From positions 1-5,848 of the forward strand of contig CAUCSW010000050.1 in NCBI GenBank assembly GCA_958445555.1: a DNA stretch of 5,848 nt, in the 5' to 3' direction. Shown here piece by piece: positions 1 through 4,884 of the stretch (position 1 is the first letter of the stretch; every line of letters begins with the position of its first letter). This DNA is from an uncultured Clostridia bacterium. GTDB taxonomy: Bacteria > Bacillota > Clostridia > Oscillospirales > Acutalibacteraceae. The notes beneath the pieces are model-generated. The model worked only from the letters and a program-made list of their open reading frames with translations, ran no database searches and was not told the origin of the DNA. A program made the position numbers and the translations under genes.

Positions 1-156
1 GCTCTGACCGAGGGAACGAACACCGAGCTTCAAAAGAAGCCCGCCGACCCGCTTCTTTTCAACAAAAACAAGTGGCTTATGGCTCATGTCGACAACAAAG
101 AGCTGATCGAAGAGGGAGCGTTTCCCGGCATAACGGGAGAAAATTACTGTCTTTGA
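1..156 (+). CDS. 3' end of an unidentified protein-coding gene (partial)
   Basis: An open frame enters from the left edge and runs 51 codons to a TGA at 154-156. The visible C-terminus is hydrophilic, contains the stretch NKNKWLMAHVDNKEL, and ends in GITGENYCL. I do not recognise the family. In many Firmicutes the gene before ybaB-recR is dnaX (DNA polymerase III gamma/tau), but this tail does not look like a DnaX tail to me, so I make no such call. Codon use resembles the following genes, which supports a real coding end rather than a chance frame. The start and most of the protein lie outside the window. A promoter for the next genes overlaps its stop codon, which suggests that transcription is at least partly re-initiated here. 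Confidence 0.7.
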   Translation, partial: ALTEGTNTELQKKPADPLLFNKNKWLMAHVDNKELIEEGAFPGITGENYCL

Positions 157-181
157 CCGACCGAGCCCGTCTTTATATAAG
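153..181 (+). promoter_or_regulatory. Predicted sigma-A promoter for ybaB-recR
   Basis: A TTGACC -35 hexamer (153-158, 5/6 match) and a TATAAG -10 hexamer (176-181, 5/6 match) are separated by exactly 17 bp. Transcription would start near 188, leaving a leader of about 75 nt before ybaB. The -35 element overlaps the TGA stop of the upstream gene. This is a sequence-only prediction. It is one of the better consensus matches in the window, and it lies correctly upstream of a gene pair. Confidence 0.6.
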
Positions 182-264
182 TAAGGCGGCGACACGGCAC
201 AAAGGCGGCAACAAAAAGCAAAGTAAAAATAAAACAACATAAAATCAGAAACGGAGATACACCG

Positions 265-603
265 ATGAAAGCAAGAATACCCGGAGCGGGCGGACAATCC
301 CGTGCAGCAATGCTGCAGCAGGTCCAAAAGGCGCAGGAGGATATGCAGACCCTGCAGGCTCAGCTTGAAGAGACCGAATACGAAGGCTCTGCGGCGGGAG
401 GTCAGGTGACGGTCGTCGCCGACGGCAAACACAGGGTCAAGAAGATCACCATATCCCCCGAGGTCGTTGACCCGGAGGACACCGAGATGCTTGAAGACCT
501 CGTTTGTGTGGCGGTAAACAACGCAATAGAGAAGGCGTCCTCCGACTACGATGAGAAGATGTCCGCGATAACGGGCGGGCTCAACATTCCGGGACTTCTC
601 TGA
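265..603 (+). CDS. ybaB: YbaB/EbfC family nucleoid-associated DNA-binding protein
   Basis: This 112-residue protein has the usual length and layout of the YbaB/EbfC family. These small dimeric proteins bind DNA and associate with the nucleoid, and they are nearly always encoded just before recR. The N-terminus has a short Gly-rich segment. It is followed by an amphipathic helix with Gln and Glu repeats (about residues 15-38), then a beta-rich core with GGQVTVVADGKHRVKKITI (about 45-63) and the family signature PEVVDPEDTEMLEDLV (65-80). A second helix leads to the typical tail TGGLNIPGLL. The ATG at 265 is preceded by GGAG at 253-256 with 8 bp spacing. An internal Met at residue 16 would delete the normal N-terminal segment and is less likely. 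The recR start follows 26 bp after the stop, so the two genes are probably cotranscribed. The exact role of the family remains incompletely known; involvement in recombinational repair with RecR is suggested mainly by linkage. Confidence 0.95.
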   Translation: MKARIPGAGGQSRAAMLQQVQKAQEDMQTLQAQLEETEYEGSAAGGQVTVVADGKHRVKKITISPEVVDPEDTEMLEDLVCVAVNNAIEKASSDYDEKMSAITGGLNIPGLL

Positions 604-629
604 TAAGAGTTTGGAACAAGAGGTAGAAA

Positions 630-1229
630 ATGTCATACATCGTTCCTTCTCTCGAACGCCTTACCGACTGCTTCGCCGCGCTGCCCGGAATAGGAAGAAA
701 AACCGCGTCGCGGCTTGCAATGTACATTCTGACCTCGCCCGAAAAGACGGCGAAGAGCTTTGCCGAAGCAATGGTCTCGGCGAGAGAGAACATAAAGTAT
801 TGTAAATGCTGCCAGAATCTGACCGATTCGGCGGTGTGTCCCGTTTGCGCGTCACCGACCCGCGACCGCTCGCTGATATGCGTCGTTGAGCAGCCGCAGG
901 ATGTAATGGCTTTTGAGCGTATGCGGGAGTACAACGGTCTTTATCATGTTCTTCACGGTGCGATCTCCCCTATTGACGGCGTCGGCCCCGACGACCTCAA
1001 GATCAAAGAGCTTATGACCCGATTATCGGATGACACCGTCAAGGAAATAATTATTGCGACCGATCCCACGGTCGAAGGCGAGACCACCGCGAGTTACATT
1101 TCGCGTCTTGTAAAGCCGCTCGGCATAAAGGCGACCCGCCTTGCCTACGGAATACCCGTGGGCGGCGATCTTGAATATGCCGACGAAGTGACGCTGGCAA
1201 GGGCTTTCGAAGGACGCAACGAGTTATAA
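630..1229 (+). CDS. recR: Recombination mediator protein RecR
   Basis: RecR acts with RecO, and with RecF where present, to load RecA onto SSB-coated single-stranded DNA during gap repair. It works in the cytoplasm as a ring-forming clamp. The 199-residue length is typical. Domains appear in the expected order: a helix-hairpin-helix LPGIGRKTASRLA (residues 18-30); a zinc finger of the form C58-x2-C61-x8-C70-x2-C73; a Toprim fold starting at ICVVEQPQD (83-91, acidic E87) and continuing at ATDPTVEGE (143-151, D145 and E149); and the C-terminal signature YGIPVGGDLEYADEVTL (173-189). There is an extra Cys at 60 inside the zinc knuckle. The start ATG at 630 has an AAGAGGT ribosome binding site at 618-624 with a 5-bp spacer. 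It lies directly behind ybaB, the conserved pairing across bacteria. No key residue is missing. Confidence 0.98.
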   Translation: MSYIVPSLERLTDCFAALPGIGRKTASRLAMYILTSPEKTAKSFAEAMVSARENIKYCKCCQNLTDSAVCPVCASPTRDRSLICVVEQPQDVMAFERMREYNGLYHVLHGAISPIDGVGPDDLKIKELMTRLSDDTVKEIIIATDPTVEGETTASYISRLVKPLGIKATRLAYGIPVGGDLEYADEVTLARAFEGRNEL

Positions 1230-1354
1230 AGACTGCCGCGCGGTAGATTTCGTTTGACCGTCTCGCCGCCTGCCTTCACATCCGCAAAGTGAAGTTCAAA
1301 AGTACAATACTCAATAAACAATAAAAGAAGTTTAATAAAAAGGAGAAAACAAAA
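1230..1354. other. Gap between recR and the DUF1858 gene; weak hairpins only
   Basis: This 125-bp gap contains two short inverted repeats. A 5-bp stem (CTGCC/GGTAG) lies just after the recR stop, and CTTCAC/GTGAAG pairs at 1274-1279 and 1289-1294 around a 9-base loop. Neither is followed by a T-run, so neither is a convincing terminator. A TTGACC at 1254-1259 has no -10 partner at a sensible distance, and a TACAAT at 1303-1308 has no -35. The last 50 bp are A-rich. Whether the downstream cluster has its own promoter cannot be decided from this sequence. Confidence 0.5.
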
Positions 1355-1549
1355 ATGATCACAAAAGATATGATTATCGGAGACATCCTCGATGAGCACG
1401 CAGAGCTTGCTCCCTTCTTCCTCGAAATGGGAATGCACTGCCTCGGCTGCCCGAGCGCAAGAGGAGAGTCGGTTGAAATGGCATGTATGGTTCACGGACA
1501 CGACGCCGATGAGTTTGTTGCTCTGCTCAACGACGCGTTGAACAAATAA
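1355..1549 (+). CDS. DUF1858 small redox-disulfide (CxxC) protein
   Basis: This 64-residue protein matches the DUF1858 family, also described as the hybrid-cluster-protein-associated redox disulfide domain. The hallmarks are an N-terminal ITKDMIIGDILDEHAEL helix region and a central FFLEMGMHCLGCPSARGES segment. The latter carries a C29-x2-C32 pair that could act as a redox disulfide or metal ligand. A third cysteine is at 44, and the C-terminal helix ends in ALLNDALNK. The family fold is a small all-helical domain and its biochemical role is not established. The start is clear: AAGGAG at 1340-1345 with a 9-bp spacer. The TAA stop shares its last A with the ATG of trmK (TAATG), so translation of the two is likely coupled. 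No hybrid-cluster protein gene is visible here. The name is certain at family level; the function is unknown. Confidence 0.92.
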   Translation: MITKDMIIGDILDEHAELAPFFLEMGMHCLGCPSARGESVEMACMVHGHDADEFVALLNDALNK

Positions 1550-2232
1550 TGTTATCACCTCGCCTTAAAGAAATTGCAGCGGCGGTGCCGATCGGAGCCC
1601 ATGTGGCGGATGTCGGCACCGACCATGCTTATTTGCCGATATATCTGACCGAGGAAGGTATCGCGTCTTCGGTCATCGCAACGGACATCAGAGAAATGCC
1701 CCTTGCGGTCGCCCGAAAAAACGTGGCTGCATCGGGATTAAAAGGCATATCGCTGCGCCTTTGCGACGGTCTTTCGGAAGTAGCTCCCGACGAAGTCGAC
1801 ACGGTCATCATCGCCGGAATGGGCGGCGATACGGCGGCACATATTCTTTCCTCCGCTCCCTGGCTTAAGGACAAAAGCAAGCTGATAATACTGCAGTCCA
1901 TGTCCTCTACCGAGGAGCTGCGGCGATTCTTAGCTGCGGAAGGATATTCCGTCCTGAAGGAAAGCTGCGTTGAAGACTCGGGCAGGATATACTCGGTTAT
2001 GACGGTGCGGTACGGGGGACGCCCGCGCGAGATATCGCTCTTTGAAGCTCTGACGGGAAAGATCACGCCCGGTGATAAAGTGTCCGAGAAATATCTCTCC
2101 TCGCTCGCCTGCGCTCTGATCAAAAAAGCGGAGGGTACGGCAAAGCGTGCCGATATGGCAAAAGAGACCGCGCTCACCCTTGATGCCGTTGAACAGATCC
2201 ATTTGTTGCTCGGAGGTAAAAATGCCTTTTGA
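1549..2232 (+). CDS. trmK: tRNA (adenine(22)-N(1))-methyltransferase TrmK
   Basis: TrmK methylates N1 of adenine 22 in the D-loop region of tRNAs, using S-adenosylmethionine. The 227 residues fit the family. The class I methyltransferase core is visible. Motif I is HVADVGTDHAYLPIYL (about 18-33), with D21 and a Gly-rich turn for SAM binding. A second-strand acidic residue follows in VIATDIRE (42-49), then LCDGL (71-75) and the characteristic AGMGG (89-93), with ILQSM (114-118) at the strand that follows. The C-terminal part (about 155-220) is helical, as expected for the coiled-coil extension. The ATG at 1549 overlaps the stop of the DUF1858 gene and has no good ribosome binding site, so it probably depends on translational coupling. 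In many Firmicutes trmK sits beside a DUF34/Nif3 gene; here it is followed by rqcH instead. I see no damage to the catalytic core. Confidence 0.93.
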   Translation: MLSPRLKEIAAAVPIGAHVADVGTDHAYLPIYLTEEGIASSVIATDIREMPLAVARKNVAASGLKGISLRLCDGLSEVAPDEVDTVIIAGMGGDTAAHILSSAPWLKDKSKLIILQSMSSTEELRRFLAAEGYSVLKESCVEDSGRIYSVMTVRYGGRPREISLFEALTGKITPGDKVSEKYLSSLACALIKKAEGTAKRADMAKETALTLDAVEQIHLLLGGKNAF

Positions 2233-3952
2233 CGGAACATTTATATACAAATCGGTCGAAGAATACGCGCCCTTGATCATCGGTGCAAGGGCGGACAAAA
2301 TACATCAGCCGTCGCTCGGCGTGCTGGTGTTCTTTTTGCGCGGAAAAGACGGAAACCGGAGACTCATAATCGACCTGTCGGCAAGGCCGTGCGTATACAT
2401 TTCACGGACCTCGCCCGAAAACCCCGCCGTCCCTCTTCGGTTCTGCACCGTGCTCAGGAAGCATCTTTCGGGTGCAAGGGTTACGGCGATATCCTCCGAA
2501 AGCTTTGAGAGGGTCGTTCGCATTGATTTTGACACCTTTAACGAAATGGGAGACAGTATTTCCCTGTCGCTTTTCCTTGAGTTGATCTCTGCCTCGGCAA
2601 ACGCCGTGTTGGTAAAGGACGGCAGGATCATAGATTCACTTCGCAGGAGCGATATCGAGAGCGGGGCGCGGCTCGTTCAGCCCGGCGCGATGTACCGTCC
2701 GCCGACACCGATGAATAAACTCGATCCGCTTTCGACCTCTGTCGAGGAGCTTGCAAAAGCGGTGTTGTCGCACGGCGGCGAGCTGCACAAAGCCGTGCTC
2801 TATTGTGTTGCAGGCGTGTCGCCTGCCGTTGCAAATGAGATAGCGGCTTGGGCATCGGAGGATCCGACCGTCGTGACCGAAGAGCTTGACGGCGCCGAAT
2901 GCCGACTTATATCGGCATTTAAGAGATTCGGGGCTGCGCTTACCGCCCCGCCCCGCCCGACACTTATAAAAAAAGACGGTAAACCGCGTGACTTTTGCTG
3001 GTTGCCCCTTTCCCTTTCGCGGGACGACTGCGAACAGATCGCTTACCCGTCCCTCGGTGAGTTGTGCGAAGCGTTTTTCAAGGAAAGTCAGCAGCGCGAG
3101 TCGACGGCATCAAAGTCAAGCGACCTCTCCCGTCAGCTGACCTCGATCAGGACCCGCCTGCTGCGCAAAAAAGCGGCGCGGGAGAACGATCTTAAAAAAT
3201 GCGCCGACGCCGATGATCTGCGCATATACGGAGAGCTGATAAAGGCAAACATACACTCGATCGAAAAGGGCGCGGCTTTTGCCGATCTCGTCAATTACTA
3301 CGACGAAAACTCTGCGACCGTCCGTGTAAAACTCGACCCTGCGCTCTCACCTGCGGATAACGCGGCAAGGTACTTTAAGGATTACAAAAAGAGAATGTCG
3401 GCAAGGGGTATGCTCGGCGGGCTTATTGAGCAGGCGGAGTCGGAGATCGACTACATAGAGAGCGTGGAAGAGGCTCTTTCGCGCGCGGTGACCGCATCCG
3501 AACTCGACGAAATAAGAGACGAATTGACGGCCTCCGGATATATAAAAGCAAAGGCGGGAGAAAAGCGCAAAAAAGCGGTAAGCGGTCCTATGAAGTACCG
3601 CACCCCCTCGGGATTCACCGTCTTGGTGGGGCGAAACAACCTTGAAAACGATCGCCTGACCCTGCGCGACGCCGACAAAAACGACATTTGGTTCCATACG
3701 AAGGACATTCACGGTTCCCATGTCGTCCTCGTCTGTAACGGGAAGACTCCCGACGAGCAAAGTCTCGTGACGGCGGCAAAATTGGCGGCTTATCACTCAA
3801 AGGCCCGAAACTCTTCGGGCGTCCCGGTCGACTCCACCCTCGTCAGATATGTGAAAAAGCCCTCGGGCGCGCGGCCAGGTATGGTAATATATACAAATCA
3901 GCGCACAGTATTCGTAACCCCCTCGCCCTGCGAAGAGCTGAGGATAAACTGA
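2222..3952 (+). CDS. rqcH: RqcH/FbpA family NFACT protein (ribosome-associated quality control)
   Basis: RqcH binds 50S subunits carrying peptidyl-tRNA after ribosome stalling and recruits Ala-tRNA to add C-terminal alanine tails that mark the chain for proteolysis. Older annotations call the family fibronectin-binding protein A. The protein is 576 residues, the usual length. An NFACT-N domain begins with PFDGTFIYK and contains ADKIHQPS (24-31), FCTVLRKHLSGA (74-85) and FERVVRIDF (95-103). A helix-hairpin-helix lies near GVSPAVANEIAAW (198-210). A charged coiled-coil region spans about 285-450, and an NFACT-R (DUF814) domain has NDIWFHTKDIHGSHVVLV (487-504). The start at 2222 is chosen because GGAGG lies at 2212-2216, 5 bp before it, and because the N-terminus matches the family. 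An in-frame ATG 75 bp upstream would add 25 unrelated residues inside trmK. It overlaps trmK by 11 bp. At the Asp-Arg pair known from B. subtilis RqcH (D97-R98), this protein has Glu96-Arg97. Confidence 0.95.
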   Translation: MPFDGTFIYKSVEEYAPLIIGARADKIHQPSLGVLVFFLRGKDGNRRLIIDLSARPCVYISRTSPENPAVPLRFCTVLRKHLSGARVTAISSESFERVVRIDFDTFNEMGDSISLSLFLELISASANAVLVKDGRIIDSLRRSDIESGARLVQPGAMYRPPTPMNKLDPLSTSVEELAKAVLSHGGELHKAVLYCVAGVSPAVANEIAAWASEDPTVVTEELDGAECRLISAFKRFGAALTAPPRPTLIKKDGKPRDFCWLPLSLSRDDCEQIAYPSLGELCEAFFKESQQRESTASKSSDLSRQLTSIRTRLLRKKAARENDLKKCADADDLRIYGELIKANIHSIEKGAAFADLVNYYDENSATVRVKLDPALSPADNAARYFKDYKKRMSARGMLGGLIEQAESEIDYIESVEEALSRAVTASELDEIRDELTASGYIKAKAGEKRKKAVSGPMKYRTPSGFTVLVGRNNLENDRLTLRDADKNDIWFHTKDIHGSHVVLVCNGKTPDEQSLVTAAKLAAYHSKARNSSGVPVDSTLVRYVKKPSGARPGMVIYTNQRTVFVTPSPCEELRIN

Positions 3953-4044
3953 CGGTTCGACTTCTTTTTTGGGCATCGGTCGCATTTTCCCCGAATCAAG
4001 GTTTCGTATCGTCACGGAACGGCGAACAGAATAAAGTGTCGATT

Positions 4045-4080
4045 AAAAAAGCAGAGTAGGGAGAGCTCTGCTTTTTTTCT
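4045..4080 (+). terminator. Rho-independent terminator after rqcH
   Basis: GCAGAG (4051-4056) and CTCTGC (4066-4071) form a perfect 6-bp GC-containing stem around a 9-base loop. It is extended by six A-T pairs (A4045-4050 with T4072-4077) and the T-rich tail that follows. This ends the DUF1858-trmK-rqcH transcript about 95 bp after the rqcH stop. Because the A-run mirrors the T-run, the structure could also work in the opposite direction, although no convergent gene is seen. It also shows that spo0A needs its own promoter. Confidence 0.9.
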
Positions 4081-4463
4081 TTGTAAAAAGCGCGCCTTGC
4101 GCACCGCCGCACCTTTGCCTTTTACGACGGTTTTCGGAGGCCGATTTATTGTGCAATGCTTATTCCTTCCGTATTTCGTGCTGCGTTTTGATTCTGCGCC
4201 CTTTCGTCTGCTTATTGTTGTGCGTTTCTTTTTACCTGCCGCCTGTCGGACTGCTGCGAGGGGGTAAAGCGCCGCCCGTCGCCGCGCGCAAGGTGCGCGG
4301 CGGTGGGCGGCGCGAGCTGAATCTGAGCAGCGGGGCGGGGCAGCGCCGTTCGTCTTTACTCGGGACGCAAACACATTTTTCGCCCTTACGACCCCTTTCG
4401 CCTGCCGTCATCGTATTTTCCCCGAGCGGTCGATATTATTCCCGAAAGGTCGCGTCAAATCCG
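4081..4463. other. Non-coding stretch between the terminator and the spo0A control region
   Basis: No credible gene is seen. The segment 4140-4245 is pyrimidine-rich. The segment 4250-4345 is extremely GC-rich and holds the large hairpin listed separately. The only longer + strand frame (4149-4499) begins with TTG, lacks a ribosome binding site and crosses the hairpin, giving a low-complexity Arg/Gly/Ser-rich product. The opposite-strand frame (4012-4374) runs through the terminator and is equally poor. CACCGCCGC (4102-4110) is complementary to GCGGCGGTG (4297-4305) inside the hairpin. This may be a trivial effect of GC-rich composition. Confidence 0.6.
4269..4313. repeat. Large GC-rich inverted repeat (19-bp hairpin)
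   Basis: Arm 4269-4287 pairs with arm 4295-4313 along all 19 positions if two G-U pairs are allowed (17/19 as DNA), around a 7-base loop (GCAAGGT). The arms are almost entirely G and C. A short outer stem CTGCT (4251-4255) with AGCAG (4326-4330) could extend it. No T-run follows on the + strand, and none is seen on the other strand, so it is not a classical terminator. It could be an RNA-stabilising hairpin, a palindromic dispersed repeat, or a protein-binding cruciform. Only the structure is supported. Confidence 0.8.
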
Positions 4464-4480
4464 TTCACAAATATTGTGAA
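4464..4480. promoter_or_regulatory. Perfect dyad upstream of spo0A (operator candidate 1)
   Basis: TTCACAAATATTGTGAA is a 17-bp perfect inverted repeat of 7-bp arms around ATA. It contains the TCACA and TGTGA half-sites found again at 4591-4615. Its centre (4472) lies about 190 bp before the predicted spo0A transcription start. The binding protein is unknown. Confidence 0.55.
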
Positions 4481-4483
4481 TGA

Positions 4484-4601
4484 CCAAAAAAGTTTATGAC
4501 AAATACACCGTTTTTATGCAAATTTTCGACAAGTTTTGCGCACATTTAACCCCCAAATGTTAACAAATTGTAAATAGTTGCCAAAAAGTTTGTGAACAAT
4601 A
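4484..4601 (+). repeat. Imperfect direct repeat, about 97 bp apart, in the spo0A control region
   Basis: The segments 4484-4505 and 4581-4601 share the pattern CC, a run of five or six A, GTTT, then TGA and an AC-rich AATA end. They differ by one A in the run and a few substitutions. The copies flank the Spo0A box and may be remnants of a duplicated operator unit. Confidence 0.45.
4524..4532 (-). promoter_or_regulatory. Perfect Spo0A-binding site (0A box)
   Basis: On the minus strand this reads TTGTCGAAA, containing the full TGNCGAA core of the known 0A box. It lies about 130 bp before the predicted spo0A transcription start and about 360 bp before the start codon. Phosphorylated Spo0A regulating its own gene is established in Bacillus and likely in Clostridia, so the position makes functional sense. 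A weaker site (TTCGACC, one mismatch to the reverse core) is at 4809-4815 in the leader. The core is short, so a chance match is possible. Confidence 0.6.
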
Positions 4602-4615
4602 TTCACATTTTGTGA
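4591..4615. promoter_or_regulatory. Clustered TGTGA/TCACA half-sites just upstream of the spo0A promoter (operator candidate 2)
   Basis: TGTGAA (4591-4596), TTCACA (4602-4607) and TGTGA (4611-4615) sit in alternating orientation and create two overlapping dyads. The first is centred at 4599, about 62 bp before the predicted transcription start, a place where activators often bind. Candidate binders include a CRP/FNR-type or Rex-type regulator; the spacing is one base longer than the usual form of either. DnaA is another candidate: 4591-4599 and 4599-4607 each match TTATNCACA, one on each strand, with one mismatch. The identity is open. Confidence 0.5.
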
Positions 4616-4625
4616 TGTTTTTCGC

Positions 4626-4654
4626 TTGTTTTTTCGCCTTAATTATGGTTTAAT
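4626..4654 (+). promoter_or_regulatory. Predicted extended -10 promoter of spo0A
   Basis: TTGTTT (4626-4631, weak -35) is 17 bp before TTTAAT (4649-4654, 5/6 match to TATAAT). A TG dinucleotide at 4646-4647 gives the extended -10 form TGG-TTTAAT. Transcription would start near 4661, exactly where a run of RNA hairpins begins. I found no clear sigma-H promoter, although sigma-H transcribes spo0A in Bacillus. The poor -35 fits a promoter that needs an activator. Confidence 0.55.
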
Positions 4655-4661
4655 ATTTACA

Positions 4662-4860
4662 ACGGAAACAGTTCCGTGTATCCGACTGAGGCAGGTCGAG
4701 CCCGTTAAGAAGCCTCGGTACGGATAAGCGGCAATGATCCGAATTCGGTTTTTTATGTGCCGATTTTCTTATTTGGCAAAAAAGACCAAACGTCGCGGAC
4801 CGCTGCCGTTCGACCGCAGGGCGCTTGCCCTTTCGTAACTTTTAACAGGAAAAACCTGCT
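4662..4860 (+). promoter_or_regulatory. Structured 5' leader of spo0A with alternative pairings
   Basis: The leader predicted to precede spo0A is about 220 nt. It holds a 6-bp stem with tetraloop (ACGGAA 4662-4667, TTCCGT 4672-4677) right at the expected 5' end. Next is a 14-bp stem with one bulge (4679-4692 with 4712-4726). CGGAT at 4721-4725 can pair either with ATCCG at 4680-4684 or with ATCCG at 4737-4741, which are mutually exclusive choices. CCG-AATT-CGG followed by six T (4739-4754) is a weak terminator-like end. Its T-run can in turn pair with the A-run at 4778-4783. Smaller hairpins follow (AGGGC-GCTT-GCCCT at 4818-4831; CAGG/CCTG at 4846-4858). It matches no riboswitch class that I recognise. 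It could be an attenuator or a source of a short RNA of about 95 nt. Confidence 0.5.
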
Positions 4861-4884
4861 GTGAGGAGAAGGAGACCTGAGAAA

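Noticed and set aside
581..934. 117-codon open frame antisense to recR
   Set aside because: It is a shadow of the highly conserved recR frame, with no domain.
1145..1558. 137-codon open frame antisense across the DUF1858 gene
   Set aside because: It is a shadow frame; the + strand protein there has a clear family match and ribosome binding site.
2147..2221. N-terminal extension of rqcH from an upstream in-frame ATG
   Set aside because: It lies wholly inside trmK, adds 25 residues not found in the family, and lacks a ribosome binding site; the ATG at 2222 has GGAGG.
4012..4374. 120-codon open frame on the - strand
   Set aside because: It runs through the rqcH terminator and the GC hairpin, with an Arg/Ala-rich composition and no recognisable domain.
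4149..4499. 116-codon open frame on the + strand in the intergenic region
   Set aside because: It starts with TTG, has no ribosome binding site, and crosses the GC hairpin and a palindromic operator candidate. The product is low-complexity and unlike any family I know.
4430..4660. Possible replication origin because of AT-richness and DnaA-like boxes
   Set aside because: There are no dnaA or dnaN genes nearby and no cluster of perfect boxes, and the region is better explained as the spo0A promoter region.
4843..4858. Sigma-H -35-like ACAGGAAAA upstream of spo0A
   Set aside because: No matching -10 at the proper distance, and it lies too close to the ribosome binding site to give a sensible transcript.
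4861..4884. Earlier GTG start for spo0A
   Set aside because: It would encode an Arg-rich leader made from the ribosome binding site itself, and the normal Spo0A N-terminus starts at 4885.
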